From contig CAJPFH010000014.1 in assembly GCA_905339165.1 (NCBI GenBank), forward strand, positions 31,340-95,339: 64,000 nucleotides of DNA, written 5' to 3'. Positions 54,685 to 63,602 of the stretch are shown piece after piece. The DNA comes from Flavobacteriales bacterium. GTDB taxonomy: Bacteria; Bacteroidota; Bacteroidia; Flavobacteriales_E; Vicingaceae. The notes beneath the pieces are model-generated. The model saw only the letters and a program-made list of their open reading frames with translations, did not search any database and was not told the origin of the DNA. The position numbers were made by a program, and so were the translations under genes. Within the stretch, counting starts at the first letter, position 1, and each line of letters opens with the position of its first letter.

Positions 54685-55584
54685 TTATGATCTGGGGTGA
54701 AAAGAAATAATTGCTTCGCGGAGGTACTCGTTGTCTAAATGGGTATAGATTTCGGTAGTAGTTATAGATTCATGACCTAACATTTCCTGTACGGCACGCA
54801 AATCGGCTCCGCCATTTATAAGGTGTGTGGCAAAGGAGTGCCGGAGTGTATGGGGTGAAATTCTTTTTTTTATTCCGGCTTTTTGAGCCAGTTTTTTTAT
54901 GATGGTAAAAACCATTACTCTGGTTAGCTGTCTTCCTCTGCGGTTAAGAAAAACAATGTCTTCAAAACTTGGTTTGGGTTTGGTGGCAGGCCTGATGTTT
55001 TTTATGTATTGAGTTATTTGTTTGGTAGCCACCGAGCCAATAGGCACTATTCGTTGCTTGTTTCCTTTCCCTATAACTCTAATAAACCCTTCGTTAAAAA
55101 GGAGTTCGGAAATTTTAAGATTTATCAGTTCCGAAACACGAAGTCCGCATCCATAAAGAGTTTCAATCATGGCTTTGTTTCGCTCTCCCTCCAAAGTACT
55201 CATATCTATGGCGTTTAATAGGGCTTCTATTTCTTCAATGCTTAATACATCGGGTAATTTTCGGGTAATTTTGGGGGTTTCGAGTAGTTCGGTGGGGTTT
55301 ATTTTTATTATATCTTCTATAAGCAGATAATGGAAAAACGACTTGATACCGGAAATGATTCTTGCCTGAGAAGAAGCTTCGAGATTAAATTCGTATATCC
55401 ATTGAATAAATTCTTGTAGATGTTTATAGTGAATATCTTCTATTCTAAGGGAAGGGTACTTTATTTTACAAAATCTTTCGAGTTTTAAAATGTCGGTGGT
55501 ATAAGCTTCAATGCTGTTAGCAGAAAGCGATTTTTCGAGGCTTAAGTAGGTTCGAAATCCTTTTATATAGCTCTGCCAAATCAT
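54685..55584 (-). CDS. xerD: Tyrosine recombinase XerD type
   Basis: This 299-residue site-specific recombinase resolves chromosome dimers. The catalytic residues are all present: R149 (GCGLRVSEL), K173, H245 and R248 (HTLRHSF), H271 (LGHESI) and Y280 (IYTHL). The N-terminal SAM-like core-binding domain is complete. Length fits XerC/XerD rather than a phage integrase, and there is no neighbouring att site or mobile gene, so chromosomal housekeeping is likely. The ATG lies six bases after a perfect -7 box that abuts the aroQ promoter box. Confidence 0.93.
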   Translation of the reverse strand: MIWQSYIKGFRTYLSLEKSLSANSIEAYTTDILKLERFCKIKYPSLRIEDIHYKHLQEFIQWIYEFNLEASSQARIISGIKSFFHYLLIEDIIKINPTELLETPKITRKLPDVLSIEEIEALLNAIDMSTLEGERNKAMIETLYGCGLRVSELINLKISELLFNEGFIRVIGKGNKQRIVPIGSVATKQITQYIKNIRPATKPKPSFEDIVFLNRRGRQLTRVMVFTIIKKLAQKAGIKKRISPHTLRHSFATHLINGGADLRAVQEMLGHESITTTEIYTHLDNEYLREAIISFHPRS

Positions 55585-55590
55585 TTGTTG

Positions 55591-55598
55591 CAAATGTA
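55591..55598 (-). promoter_or_regulatory. -7 box TACATTTG of xerD
   Basis: A perfect minus-strand TAnnTTTG that ends six bases before the xerD ATG and directly abuts the plus-strand box for aroQ. Confidence 0.6.
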
Positions 55599-55606
55599 TA
55601 CCTTTG
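55599..55606 (+). promoter_or_regulatory. -7 box TACCTTTG of aroQ
   Basis: A perfect plus-strand TAnnTTTG that ends eight bases before the aroQ ATG, back to back with the xerD box. Confidence 0.6.
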
Positions 55607-55614
55607 TGGGCACA

Positions 55615-56046
55615 ATGAAACTGCAATTTATAAACGGTCCCAACCTTAATTTATTGGGTAAACGAGAACCCGAAGTATACGGTAGGGTTACTTTCGATAG
55701 TTATTTTGAAGAGTTGAAACGCGTTTATCCTAAATTAGAATTAACCTATTTTCAGAGCAATGTAGAGGGTGAAATAATCAACAAAATACACGAGGTGGGT
55801 TTTACGTTCAATGGTATTATTTTAAACGCAGGAGGGTACACGCATACTTCGGTTTCTATTGCCGATGCTATAGCCTCTGTTGATTGTCCAGTTATAGAGG
55901 TGCATATTTCTAATGTATATGCCAGAGAGGCTTATCGTCATCAATCATTGCTTGCCCCTAAGTGTAGAGGGGTAATTGTGGGTTTTGGGTTAAATTCTTA
56001 CCGGTTGGCTATAGAAGCCTTTTTGGAAGCAGTACAGAAAAATTGA
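55615..56046 (+). CDS. aroQ: Type II 3-dehydroquinate dehydratase
   Basis: AroQ removes water from 3-dehydroquinate in the shikimate pathway. From the ATG giving MKLQFINGPNLNLLGKREPEVYG it has 143 residues, with the catalytic Tyr22 on the flexible lid, His in NAGGYTHTS, and the EVHISN and YREAYRH-like text (here YAREAYRHQS). The longer reading adds an N-terminus not found in the family and includes the promoter box, so it was rejected. Confidence 0.95.
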   Translation: MKLQFINGPNLNLLGKREPEVYGRVTFDSYFEELKRVYPKLELTYFQSNVEGEIINKIHEVGFTFNGIILNAGGYTHTSVSIADAIASVDCPVIEVHISNVYAREAYRHQSLLAPKCRGVIVGFGLNSYRLAIEAFLEAVQKN

Positions 56047-56078
56047 TGTAGGCATTTTTTTAATGCATGATAAAATGA

Positions 56079-56768
56079 TTATTCCGATATTTTTTCTTGT
56101 ACTAAATTTAAAACCATTTTGTTTTGTTCTTCCAGGCTTAGGTTAGAGTTATCTATCTCTATCGCATCTGGTGCTTTTTTCAGAGGGTTTTCTGTACGGT
56201 GCTGATCATTAAAATCGCGTTCGTTTATGTTTTTGCTAACCTCTTCTAAGCTAACCTTTATTCCTTTAGATTGGAGTTCGTTATACCTCCGTTTAATACG
56301 TATTTCGGGTAATGCGGTTAAAAATATTTTTAATTCGGCATCGGGAAACACTACAGTACCAATATCTCGACCGTCCATTACTACGCCTTTTTCTTTGCCA
56401 AGCTTTTGTTGAAGAGAAACTAATTTGCTTCTCACTTCTTTTAGTTGACTAACCTTGCTTACGTTTTCGGAAACCTGCATTCCTCTGATTTCATTTTCTA
56501 CATTTTGGCTGTTTAATAGAGTTTCCGATTTATTGGTTTTGCTATTGTAGCAGAACGATACCTCAATTTGGTTAAGGGCCGTAGCTACTTTTGTTAAATC
56601 TATGATGCCATTTTGTAAAATGCCGTTTTGCATAAAATACAAGGCTACCGCTCGGTACATCGCTCCCGTGTCTACGTATATATAATTAAACTTTTCAGCA
56701 ATTACTTTAGCCAACGTGCTTTTTCCACAGGATGAGTGGCCGTCTATTGCAATGTTAATTTTTTTCAT
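56079..56768 (-). CDS. cmk: Cytidylate kinase
   Basis: Cmk phosphorylates CMP and dCMP. The P-loop GHSSCGKSTLAK (about 9-20), the DTGAMYRAVAL motif, the MDGRDIGTVVFP stretch and the RRYNELQSKG lid region are all present; length is 229. It overlaps porQ by four bases, an arrangement found in many Bacteroidota. The ATG codon lies in the porQ stop region. Confidence 0.95.
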   Translation of the reverse strand: MKKINIAIDGHSSCGKSTLAKVIAEKFNYIYVDTGAMYRAVALYFMQNGILQNGIIDLTKVATALNQIEVSFCYNSKTNKSETLLNSQNVENEIRGMQVSENVSKVSQLKEVRSKLVSLQQKLGKEKGVVMDGRDIGTVVFPDAELKIFLTALPEIRIKRRYNELQSKGIKVSLEEVSKNINERDFNDQHRTENPLKKAPDAIEIDNSNLSLEEQNKMVLNLVQEKISE

Positions 56769-57814
56769 TCGGTATGTATTACTTCGGGCTTAATGGGGCT
56801 GTAAAAATCGGAAATTTTAGTGCTTATGCTGATATGGTTTGAAAAAGCACCTAAATGCTGTGCAGCAAGAGCATAACTTAAGTGAAAACGATTCACTTTA
56901 AATCCTAATCCTGCAGTAAAACCTACAATGCCTGGGCGGGTAGCCAACATTAGTTCTTTTCGCCTGTTATAGTTAAAACCAAAACGAAGAGCAAAATTTT
57001 TAGTGGGCATAAATTCCATTCCTACAATAAGGTGTCGAAGCAGATTACCGCTAAATTTTTTTATTTTTTTTTCTTCCTGTAGAGGGTTTAATGAGTGGGT
57101 GGTGCTATCGGGGTACGAAAGTTTAAATTGTTGCAGGTTGTGCAGAATAAAAGAGAAGCGAAAGGGCATATTTTCCCATTTTTTCGAAATTCCGGCCTGA
57201 AGCTCAAAGGGTAACTTTTCTCTGTGGTTTGGGGTATATGATTTTACAGAAATGCCTGCATTTTTAATAAGAGCAGAAGCCGTAACCCCTCTTTTAGAAT
57301 TAAAATAGGTGCCGGCCAAATCAAAACCAATGGCTAGCGAGCGGTAGGTTTGTAGCGAGGAATAAATGGTTTTAAAATTTGCACCGATTGAAAAAAGACT
57401 GTCAATTTCTTTTCCCCAGCCGGCATGAAAGAGGTATTCGGCAGCTTTGTATGTTCCTAAAACATTGGCATTTTCATCGGTTTCGGTAAATTTTCCGTAG
57501 TTGAGGTATCGAATACCACTGCTAAAGGTACCCCACTTTGAGTAGTCGCGTACATACGAAAACATACCATAATTTATATCGCTAATGTAATTTACGTAGG
57601 TTAAACTAAGAGCATTGTGCATATTAGCATTTAGAAGCGAGGGGTTGTCCATGCCTAGGGTGGCATCATCATCTTTTACCGAAATTAAATTACCCCCTAA
57701 TGAGGCTACTCTTGCTTGCACAGGCATTTCCATAAAGGAGTAAGCAGTACTGCCTCCCGATTGAGCAATGGAAAGTAAAGGAATAAAAAAAAGTGCTATT
57801 ACAATTCTTTGCAT
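56765..57814 (-). CDS. porQ: Type IX secretion system protein PorQ
   Basis: The 349-residue protein has a signal peptide (about 1-17, ending SIAQ) and outer-membrane beta-barrel text. Typical PorQ features are SGGSTAYSFMEMPVQARVAS, the SVKDDDATLGMDNPSLLN motif and repeated aromatic strands. PorQ takes part in releasing and attaching type IX cargo at the outer membrane. It shares four bases with cmk. Its cargo includes the subtilase at 43.4-45.0 kb, by inference. Confidence 0.88.
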   Translation of the reverse strand: MQRIVIALFFIPLLSIAQSGGSTAYSFMEMPVQARVASLGGNLISVKDDDATLGMDNPSLLNANMHNALSLTYVNYISDINYGMFSYVRDYSKWGTFSSGIRYLNYGKFTETDENANVLGTYKAAEYLFHAGWGKEIDSLFSIGANFKTIYSSLQTYRSLAIGFDLAGTYFNSKRGVTASALIKNAGISVKSYTPNHREKLPFELQAGISKKWENMPFRFSFILHNLQQFKLSYPDSTTHSLNPLQEEKKIKKFSGNLLRHLIVGMEFMPTKNFALRFGFNYNRRKELMLATRPGIVGFTAGLGFKVNRFHLSYALAAQHLGAFSNHISISTKISDFYSPIKPEVIHTE

Positions 57815-57860
57815 GGAGCGATAAAAATACGCAGAAAGATTATTTATATTGTGTTTGCAT

Positions 57861-57890
57861 AAAAAAAGCAGGGAAAAAGTCCCTGCTTTT
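57861..57890 (-). terminator. Terminator of creD
   Basis: The arms AAAAGCAGGG and CCCTGCTTTT pair perfectly with loop AAAAAGT. On the minus strand the hairpin is followed by a run of T, so it ends creD 27 bases below its stop. Confidence 0.85.
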
Positions 57891-57916
57891 CAGAATAAAA
57901 ACATTTTTAATCGGTT

Positions 57917-59278
57917 TTATTTATTCGAATACCACTGAATATTTCGAGTAATAAACATTAATACAGCAAGTGCAATAAAAAGACCTATGCTGCCTACCAA
58001 TAGGGCATAGTCTTCCAGCTGAATTATACTGAAAATAAAACCATATAGAATACCCATAATTCCCGCTAACATAAACGAAAGTTTAGTGTTTTTAAAAGTT
58101 CCTTGAGCATAAAATGAGGTGAGCAAAACAATAGAGATAGCCGCAATTAAATAGGCTACTCCAAAATGCATGTGTTCCGAAAGAGAAATAAGCAAGGTGT
58201 AAAATATACAAAGAGCAAAACCTACCAGTATGTATTGAATAGGATGTATACGTACTTTGTTAATAATTTGTATAAAAAAGAACACCATAAACGTAAGAGT
58301 GATAAACAATACGGCATATTTGGCGGCACGCATGCTTTTCTGGTATTGGTCAACCGGTAGCATTAAAGACACCCCGAAAGCCGATTCGCCTATACCACTT
58401 GTAGAGCCTATAAAGTACTGAGGGTAGGAGCGGTTTAAATTTAGAATATTCCAATGTGCGGTAAAACCTTTTTTAGAAACCTCTCTTTTATCGGGCAGAA
58501 AGGCTCCGTCAAAACTGGGCGTAGGCCAAGGCGAGTTTAAAAACACATCAGTGGTTTTTCCTATGGGGGTAAATTTTATGTAATTACTGCCATTAAACTT
58601 AAAATTCATTTTAAAAGGGTAGTCCTTTTTGTTTTCAGCTATAAAGGGTGCGATGTTTACCTTTACGTGTATTCCGCTAGCCATTACATCATAGCTGGGA
58701 ATGCCCGGTTCAAAAGATTGCTGTTGATTTTCCCACATAATTTTTACATCTTCCTGAATACTTCTTAAATCGGAAATACCAACAGATACAAAGGCTTCAT
58801 CCCATCGGAAAAAATCTTTTTGTTCCCAGTTACTCACATCGGGAAAAAAGAAATTACCACTTATTTCTACGTCTGATTCATAAACAATAGCTTCAAATAT
58901 TCCACGGTACCTTACTTCGGGCTGAATGTTTCCATCCATCTTTAGGTTTTCGGGTAAGAAATGCACATATTGGGTGGCCGGTACTAATTTAAATTTATCT
59001 GAGCCTTCTTTCTCGTACACCTTGTTGTAAATGGTGTATGGTACAGAAAGTACCGGGCCTGTAATGGTTTGTGGGTGTCCCCATGTAGAAGAAATTTCGT
59101 TTTGAGCATCGCTTTGTCTGTACTGCCTTTCCCTAATTAAATCTTCAATCATGCTTACGGGAATGAGCATGATTAAAATGAGAATACCAATAGTAAACAA
59201 GCGCAGGGTAATGGAATTACTTATCCAGTTGCGTGCTTTTTCAAAAAAAGATACATCTTGAGGGGTGGGGGTTTCCAT
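57917..59278 (-). CDS. creD: CreD-family inner-membrane protein
   Basis: The 453-residue protein has one N-terminal helix (about 25-42), a large extracytoplasmic beta domain with the CreD motifs SMIEDLIRERQYRQ and ISSTWGHPQTITGPVLSVPY, and five C-terminal helices. CreD belongs to a carbon-source or beta-lactam response in other bacteria; the CreBC sensor pair is not in the window. It stands alone with a strong terminator behind it and about 180 bases to the next gene above. Confidence 0.88.
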   Translation of the reverse strand: METPTPQDVSFFEKARNWISNSITLRLFTIGILILIMLIPVSMIEDLIRERQYRQSDAQNEISSTWGHPQTITGPVLSVPYTIYNKVYEKEGSDKFKLVPATQYVHFLPENLKMDGNIQPEVRYRGIFEAIVYESDVEISGNFFFPDVSNWEQKDFFRWDEAFVSVGISDLRSIQEDVKIMWENQQQSFEPGIPSYDVMASGIHVKVNIAPFIAENKKDYPFKMNFKFNGSNYIKFTPIGKTTDVFLNSPWPTPSFDGAFLPDKREVSKKGFTAHWNILNLNRSYPQYFIGSTSGIGESAFGVSLMLPVDQYQKSMRAAKYAVLFITLTFMVFFFIQIINKVRIHPIQYILVGFALCIFYTLLISLSEHMHFGVAYLIAAISIVLLTSFYAQGTFKNTKLSFMLAGIMGILYGFIFSIIQLEDYALLVGSIGLFIALAVLMFITRNIQWYSNK

Positions 59279-59460
59279 ACATTTAAAGTTTTAGGGTTTC
59301 GTAAAATAACGACTCTTGTTTCCCTGCATTGTTTATCAGTAAGTTAAAAGATGTTAAAGATAAGTAATTTGTAAATAGGAATGTTCTTTGTTTTGTCCGA
59401 AGTTAAATTACTAGTAACCCAATTTTAACAAGAACTTTGTTCTTATTAATTTGGCAAATT

Positions 59461-60006
59461 ATGTACACTTTTAAGAATATACTGGGGTTTGAAAAAAATA
59501 ACTTGGAGCATAGCGTATGTATTATTCTTATTAATCCTTTGTGTACTCCCGTACACTTAGCTTTATCGGTAAAAGGCCGGTACTACGAACTAAATGTAAA
59601 AGGGGTAAAAATAAATCATTCGGTATTGGAGAAAATACAAACCTCTAACAGAAGGTTGATTCCACTTTTGTTTATAGAATTGGAAGAGGCGTGTTGCAAG
59701 GAAATAAGAATGCCAGCCGACCTTATTTTTAATTCCTTTGTAACTGCAGGCAAAGAGGCTACTTGCCTACAGCCTATAGTAAATTTTTTAGCTGAAAATA
59801 TGAGTGCCGATTTTTGTGAGTGCAAGGTTATTTTTGATGTGTTGGAAAAATTAATGCAAAAAAAGATTTTATTGAAAACCTATCATTTACATTTGGAATC
59901 ATATCTTCAAAAGAAATCCTTTTCATTGCCCACATATTCGCACAAAGAAGTAGAACAATATATTTTAAAACTTAAAAACGAAAAACAAAGCAACCCGCAT
60001 GCTTAA
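59461..60006 (+). CDS. Protein of unknown function beside a GNAT gene
   Basis: From the ATG giving MYTFKNILGF the protein has 181 residues, with no signal peptide or membrane helix and several scattered cysteines. No family was recognised. Its C-terminal half is helical (LEKLMQKKILLKTYHL). It overlaps the GNAT acetyltransferase gene by eight bases and so lies in a GNAT-mltG unit; this may point to a joint role, which is inference only. Confidence 0.6.
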   Translation: MYTFKNILGFEKNNLEHSVCIILINPLCTPVHLALSVKGRYYELNVKGVKINHSVLEKIQTSNRRLIPLLFIELEEACCKEIRMPADLIFNSFVTAGKEATCLQPIVNFLAENMSADFCECKVIFDVLEKLMQKKILLKTYHLHLESYLQKKSFSLPTYSHKEVEQYILKLKNEKQSNPHA

Positions 60007-60523
60007 AAACGAAAAAATATTTTTACGTGCCGTAGAGCCTTCCGATGTAGAAATTTTGTACAAATGGGAAAATAATCCTTCCGTGTGGGAGGTAAGCAAC
60101 ACCTGTATTCCGTTTTCGAAAAATACCTTAGAACAATATGCACAATCGGTGCACGATATTTTTTTTCAAAAACAACTACGTCTTATTATTTGCCTTAATA
60201 ATACAGGTAGTTTGGTGGGTTGTATCGATTTGTTCGAATACGAACCAATACATAAACGGGCTGGCTTAGGAATTTTTATTGCAGAAGAATATCGCCATGC
60301 AGGTATTGCCTCTATGGCTCTCGATTTGCTTGTGGAATACGCTTTTTCCGTTTTAGATTTACATCAGATTTACTGCAATATTTTATCCGATAATACAGTT
60401 AGCATAAAACTTTTTACTTCAAAAGGCTTTGTAGCTTGCGGACATAAAAAGGACTGGATAAAAAGCAATGGAAAATACAAAGATGAGTTCATGTTTCAGT
60501 TAATAAAAAATGGGAAAGACTAA
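59999..60523 (+). CDS. GNAT-family N-acetyltransferase (RimJ/RimL type)
   Basis: The 174-residue enzyme has the RimJ/RimL text IFLRAVEPSDVEILYKWEN at its start and the acetyl-CoA loop region around EEYRHAGIASMALDLL, with the later ISVLSDNTVSIKLFTSKGF-type motif (here ILSDNTVSIKLFTSKGF). It transfers an acetyl group to an unknown amine, perhaps a ribosomal protein or small molecule. It overlaps the gene upstream by eight bases and mltG by 14. Confidence 0.85.
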   Translation: MLKNEKIFLRAVEPSDVEILYKWENNPSVWEVSNTCIPFSKNTLEQYAQSVHDIFFQKQLRLIICLNNTGSLVGCIDLFEYEPIHKRAGLGIFIAEEYRHAGIASMALDLLVEYAFSVLDLHQIYCNILSDNTVSIKLFTSKGFVACGHKKDWIKSNGKYKDEFMFQLIKNGKD

Positions 60524-61577
60524 AAGAAAAGGTATACGTTTTTGGGTTAAACTATTAGTTGTATTTGTTATTCTGCTCGTAGCTACATCGGCAATAGGGG
60601 TTTATCACATTTACAAAACCATTTATCAGCCCAATGTAAGTACTCAACATTTAAAGGGCGGATATTTTTACGTACACACAGGTTGGAATTACAATGATGT
60701 AGTAAATTCTTTGTACGAAAACGGGGTAATTCAAAACCGAAATACCTTTTCATGGGTTTCCGAAAGAAAAAAGTATCCGCAATCTGTTAAGCCCGGAAGA
60801 TATAAAATAAAACAGGGTATGAGTAACAATGAACTTATTAATTTACTTCGCTCAGGGATGCAGGAACCAGTAAAGGTTACCTTCAATACCGTTCGCACCA
60901 AAAATCAATTAGCCGGAAAAGTTTCTAAGTACATTGAAGCGGACTCTCTTTCTATCATCACCTTGTTAAACGATGCGGCATTTTGTTCCAACTATGGCTT
61001 CGACCGGCAAAAAATAATTACCTTGTTTTTGCCCAATACGTACGAGTTTTACTGGAATACTTCGGCCGAGGAGTTTGTAGAACGTATGGCCAAAGAGTAT
61101 AAAAATTTTTGGAACGAAGAACGAAAACAAAAAGCAAAAAAAATAGGATTAACTCAATCTGAAGTAGCTACCCTTGCCTCTATTGTGCAAGCCGAACAAA
61201 CCATTCATCGCAGCGAATGGCCGAGAGTGGCAGGTTTATACCTCAATCGGTTGAAACAGGGAATGTTGTTACAATCCGATCCCACCCTTATTTTTGCCAT
61301 TGGCGATTTTACTATTAATCGAGTTTTAAATAAAGACAAAGAAATAGAATCACCCTACAATACCTACAAATATATGGGGCTGCCACCGGGCCCTATTTTA
61401 CTGCCCGAAACAAAAGCCATTGATGCCGTATTAAATTACGAAACACACGACTATCTGTATATGTGTGCCAAAGAGGATTTATCGGGTTATCATAACTTTG
61501 CTAAAACATTAAGCCAGCATAATATTTATGCACAGCGTTACAGAGAGGCTTTGAACAAAAGGGGCATAATGCGATAA
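60510..61577 (+). CDS. mltG: Endolytic transglycosylase MltG
   Basis: MltG cuts nascent glycan strands and sets their length. It has a basic N-terminus, one membrane helix (about 14-33), a LysM-like part with LPNTYEFYWN, and the YceG catalytic motif IVQAEQTIH, with Glu229 as the catalytic residue. The further motifs AGLYLNRL and LQSDPTLIFA are also present, and length (355) is normal. It overlaps the GNAT gene by 14 bases. In many Bacteroidota a GNAT gene precedes mltG. Confidence 0.92.
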   Translation: MGKTKRKGIRFWVKLLVVFVILLVATSAIGVYHIYKTIYQPNVSTQHLKGGYFYVHTGWNYNDVVNSLYENGVIQNRNTFSWVSERKKYPQSVKPGRYKIKQGMSNNELINLLRSGMQEPVKVTFNTVRTKNQLAGKVSKYIEADSLSIITLLNDAAFCSNYGFDRQKIITLFLPNTYEFYWNTSAEEFVERMAKEYKNFWNEERKQKAKKIGLTQSEVATLASIVQAEQTIHRSEWPRVAGLYLNRLKQGMLLQSDPTLIFAIGDFTINRVLNKDKEIESPYNTYKYMGLPPGPILLPETKAIDAVLNYETHDYLYMCAKEDLSGYHNFAKTLSQHNIYAQRYREALNKRGIMR

Positions 61578-61583
61578 GAATTG

Positions 61584-61591
61584 TATTTTTG
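61584..61591 (+). promoter_or_regulatory. -7 box TATTTTTG of the phosphohexomutase gene
   Basis: A perfect TAnnTTTG lies 17 bases upstream of the ATG, in the short gap after mltG. Confidence 0.5.
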
Positions 61592-61608
61592 AAAAAAAAC
61601 AAATATAA

Positions 61609-63018
61609 ATGAGCAGTAAAATCAAATTTGGAACCGATGGCTGGAGAGCTGTAATAGGCAAAGAGTACACCGTGGAGAATGTGGCACGAGTAACTTTAGG
61701 TGTGGCAACATGGCTTAAAAATAATTTTAAAAACCCATCCGTAGTTGTAGGGCACGATTGTCGCTTTAACGGATTCATTTTTTCCGAAACGGTAGCAGCT
61801 GTACTATGTGCCAACGGAATTAAAGTTTTTCGAGATACTCGCTTCGTTTCCACTCCCATGGTTTCATTGGGAGCTGTGAAACTGAATACTTCGCTTGGAA
61901 TTATTATTACCGCTTCTCATAACCCACCGGAATATAGTGGATACAAACTGAAAGGAAACTTCGGAGGCCCTTTGCTTCCCGCACAAATACAAGAGATAGA
62001 AGATTTAATACCCGAAAAAAACAACCTATTGCTCGAGGGTTTACAAATGGCCGAATACGAAAAAAGCGGATTACTCTCTTCGGTAGATTTGGAAACCTTG
62101 TACGTGCAACATATCGAAAAGCATTTCGACTTAGACGCGATACGAAGTATTAGTCATTCTCTTGCATTTGATGCCATGTTTGGAAGCGGGCAAAATGTGA
62201 TAAAGCGAATTTTGCCAGAGGTTACCTGCATACATTGCGAACACAACCCCGGGTTTGAAGGTATTCCCCCAGAACCCATATTGCGCAATTTACACCCTTT
62301 TTCTCAGCTCATTTCAGAATCGGAAGGAGAGATAAAATGTGGCTTGGCCACCGATGGCGATGCCGACCGAATTGGTTTGTTCGACCGAAATGGAAATTTT
62401 GTAGATTCTCATCACATTATTTTACTCCTGATAAAATACCTGATAGAGGTGAAAAAAATGAAAGGAAAGGTGGTTATAGCCTTTTCGGTTTCACCCAAGG
62501 TAAAAAAACTTTGCGAACATTACGGACTTCAATACGAAGTAACCAAAATAGGCTTTAAATACATTGCCGAAATTATGCTGAAAGAAGACGTTGTGCTTGG
62601 AGGAGAAGAGAGTGGGGGAATAGCCATAAAAGGCCATATCCCCGAACGTGATGGAATTTGGATGGGACTTACCATTTGGGAGTATATGGCAAAATCGGGT
62701 AAAACATTAGAAGAGCTGATAGAAGATGTTTATGCTATTGTGGGGAAATTTGCCTACGAAAGAATCGATTTGCACGTATCAAAAGAAGTAAAACAACGCA
62801 TACTTTCTAATTGCAAAGCCGGAAAATACAATCAGTTTGGGCCTTTTGCCATAACTCACAGTGAAGATATTGACGGTTGGAAATACTATTTGGAAAACGA
62901 TTGCTGGGTAATGATTCGAGCATCGGGTACCGAGCCTGTTTTACGTACCTATGCACAAGGAACAGACTCAAATAATGCATTGGAAATTTTAAAACAAACG
63001 CACAGCAAATTGCTATAA
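61609..63018 (+). CDS. Phosphoglucomutase/phosphomannomutase family protein
   Basis: This 469-residue alpha-D-phosphohexomutase has the phosphoserine loop ITASHNPPEYSGY (Ser103), the metal loop DGDADRIG (D249, D251, D253), the sugar-binding GGEESGG loop and the phosphate-binding RASGTEPVLR near the end. Length and the KFGTDGWRA start suit the Bacteroidota phosphomannomutase/phosphoglucomutase group rather than GlmM. The last codons and stop are repeated just downstream by a 27-base duplication. Confidence 0.92.
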   Translation: MSSKIKFGTDGWRAVIGKEYTVENVARVTLGVATWLKNNFKNPSVVVGHDCRFNGFIFSETVAAVLCANGIKVFRDTRFVSTPMVSLGAVKLNTSLGIIITASHNPPEYSGYKLKGNFGGPLLPAQIQEIEDLIPEKNNLLLEGLQMAEYEKSGLLSSVDLETLYVQHIEKHFDLDAIRSISHSLAFDAMFGSGQNVIKRILPEVTCIHCEHNPGFEGIPPEPILRNLHPFSQLISESEGEIKCGLATDGDADRIGLFDRNGNFVDSHHIILLLIKYLIEVKKMKGKVVIAFSVSPKVKKLCEHYGLQYEVTKIGFKYIAEIMLKEDVVLGGEESGGIAIKGHIPERDGIWMGLTIWEYMAKSGKTLEELIEDVYAIVGKFAYERIDLHVSKEVKQRILSNCKAGKYNQFGPFAITHSEDIDGWKYYLENDCWVMIRASGTEPVLRTYAQGTDSNNALEILKQTHSKLL

Positions 63019-63050
63019 AAAAAAGACAAACGTAAATTGCTATAAAAAAA
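63007..63050 (+). repeat. Short tandem duplication at the phosphohexomutase stop
   Basis: AAATTGCTATAAAAAAA occurs at 63007-63023 and again at 63034-63050, a period of 27 bases. The first copy holds the last Lys-Leu-Leu codons and TAA; the second repeats them in noncoding sequence. It looks like a recent slippage or duplication. Confidence 0.75.
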
Positions 63051-63134
63051 CAAATTATTAAAAAGGCCTTACCAACCCACTCGTTAAAAAGCCAATATTT
63101 CAATTACGTAATTGTGAAGAGAGGATAAATAGGT

Positions 63135-63602
63135 CTATTTCTGTAGAGTCCTTTTTTTTAAAATTTCTTTTATTGCATTTATGTTTTCTGTAATGATATC
63201 GTTTTGATATATTAATTTGCGGTCTTTGACTACGTACACTTTATCATAAAAACTGTAAAGACCATAATTTTGATAATACCCAACAGAGTCTTTTATTACA
63301 TTACTACACTTCAATGGTAATCCTGATTTTGCAAAGATTAATACGTATTTTTTAAATTCAGTTTCAACACTGTCACAAACCCATTCTGTAAATGTTATTG
63401 ATTCGAAAGAATATGGTTTGCAGTTATTTTGCAAAACTATAATTACAGTATTATTGTCTAAATCTACTTGGTGTACCTGCTTAAAATATAAATCAAACAA
63501 TGGTGCATTAGAGTTTTCATAATTTTCAGAGTTATTCATTTTACTTTCTGTACAAGAAATTGAAAATAAAAAAAAGTAAAATACAACTTTTTTAAAGTCC
63601 AT
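63135..63602 (-). CDS. Lipoprotein of unknown function
   Basis: From the ATG giving MDFKKVVFYFF the protein has 155 residues, with a lipobox SISC (near residue 17). The body has text such as VIIVLQNNCKPYSF and GYYQNYGLYSFYDKVYVV. The general fold recalls thioredoxin-like Bacteroidota lipoproteins found next to beta-propeller genes, but no CxxC motif is present. It overlaps the end of the broken propeller-like gene by 11 bases. Confidence 0.6.
   Translation of the reverse strand: MDFKKVVFYFFLFSISCTESKMNNSENYENSNAPLFDLYFKQVHQVDLDNNTVIIVLQNNCKPYSFESITFTEWVCDSVETEFKKYVLIFAKSGLPLKCSNVIKDSVGYYQNYGLYSFYDKVYVVKDRKLIYQNDIITENINAIKEILKKRTLQK

Noticed and set aside
54685..55584. XerD-type gene as a phage or island integrase
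   Set aside because: Length and full XerD layout match the chromosomal enzyme and no att site, phage gene or shift in composition adjoins it.
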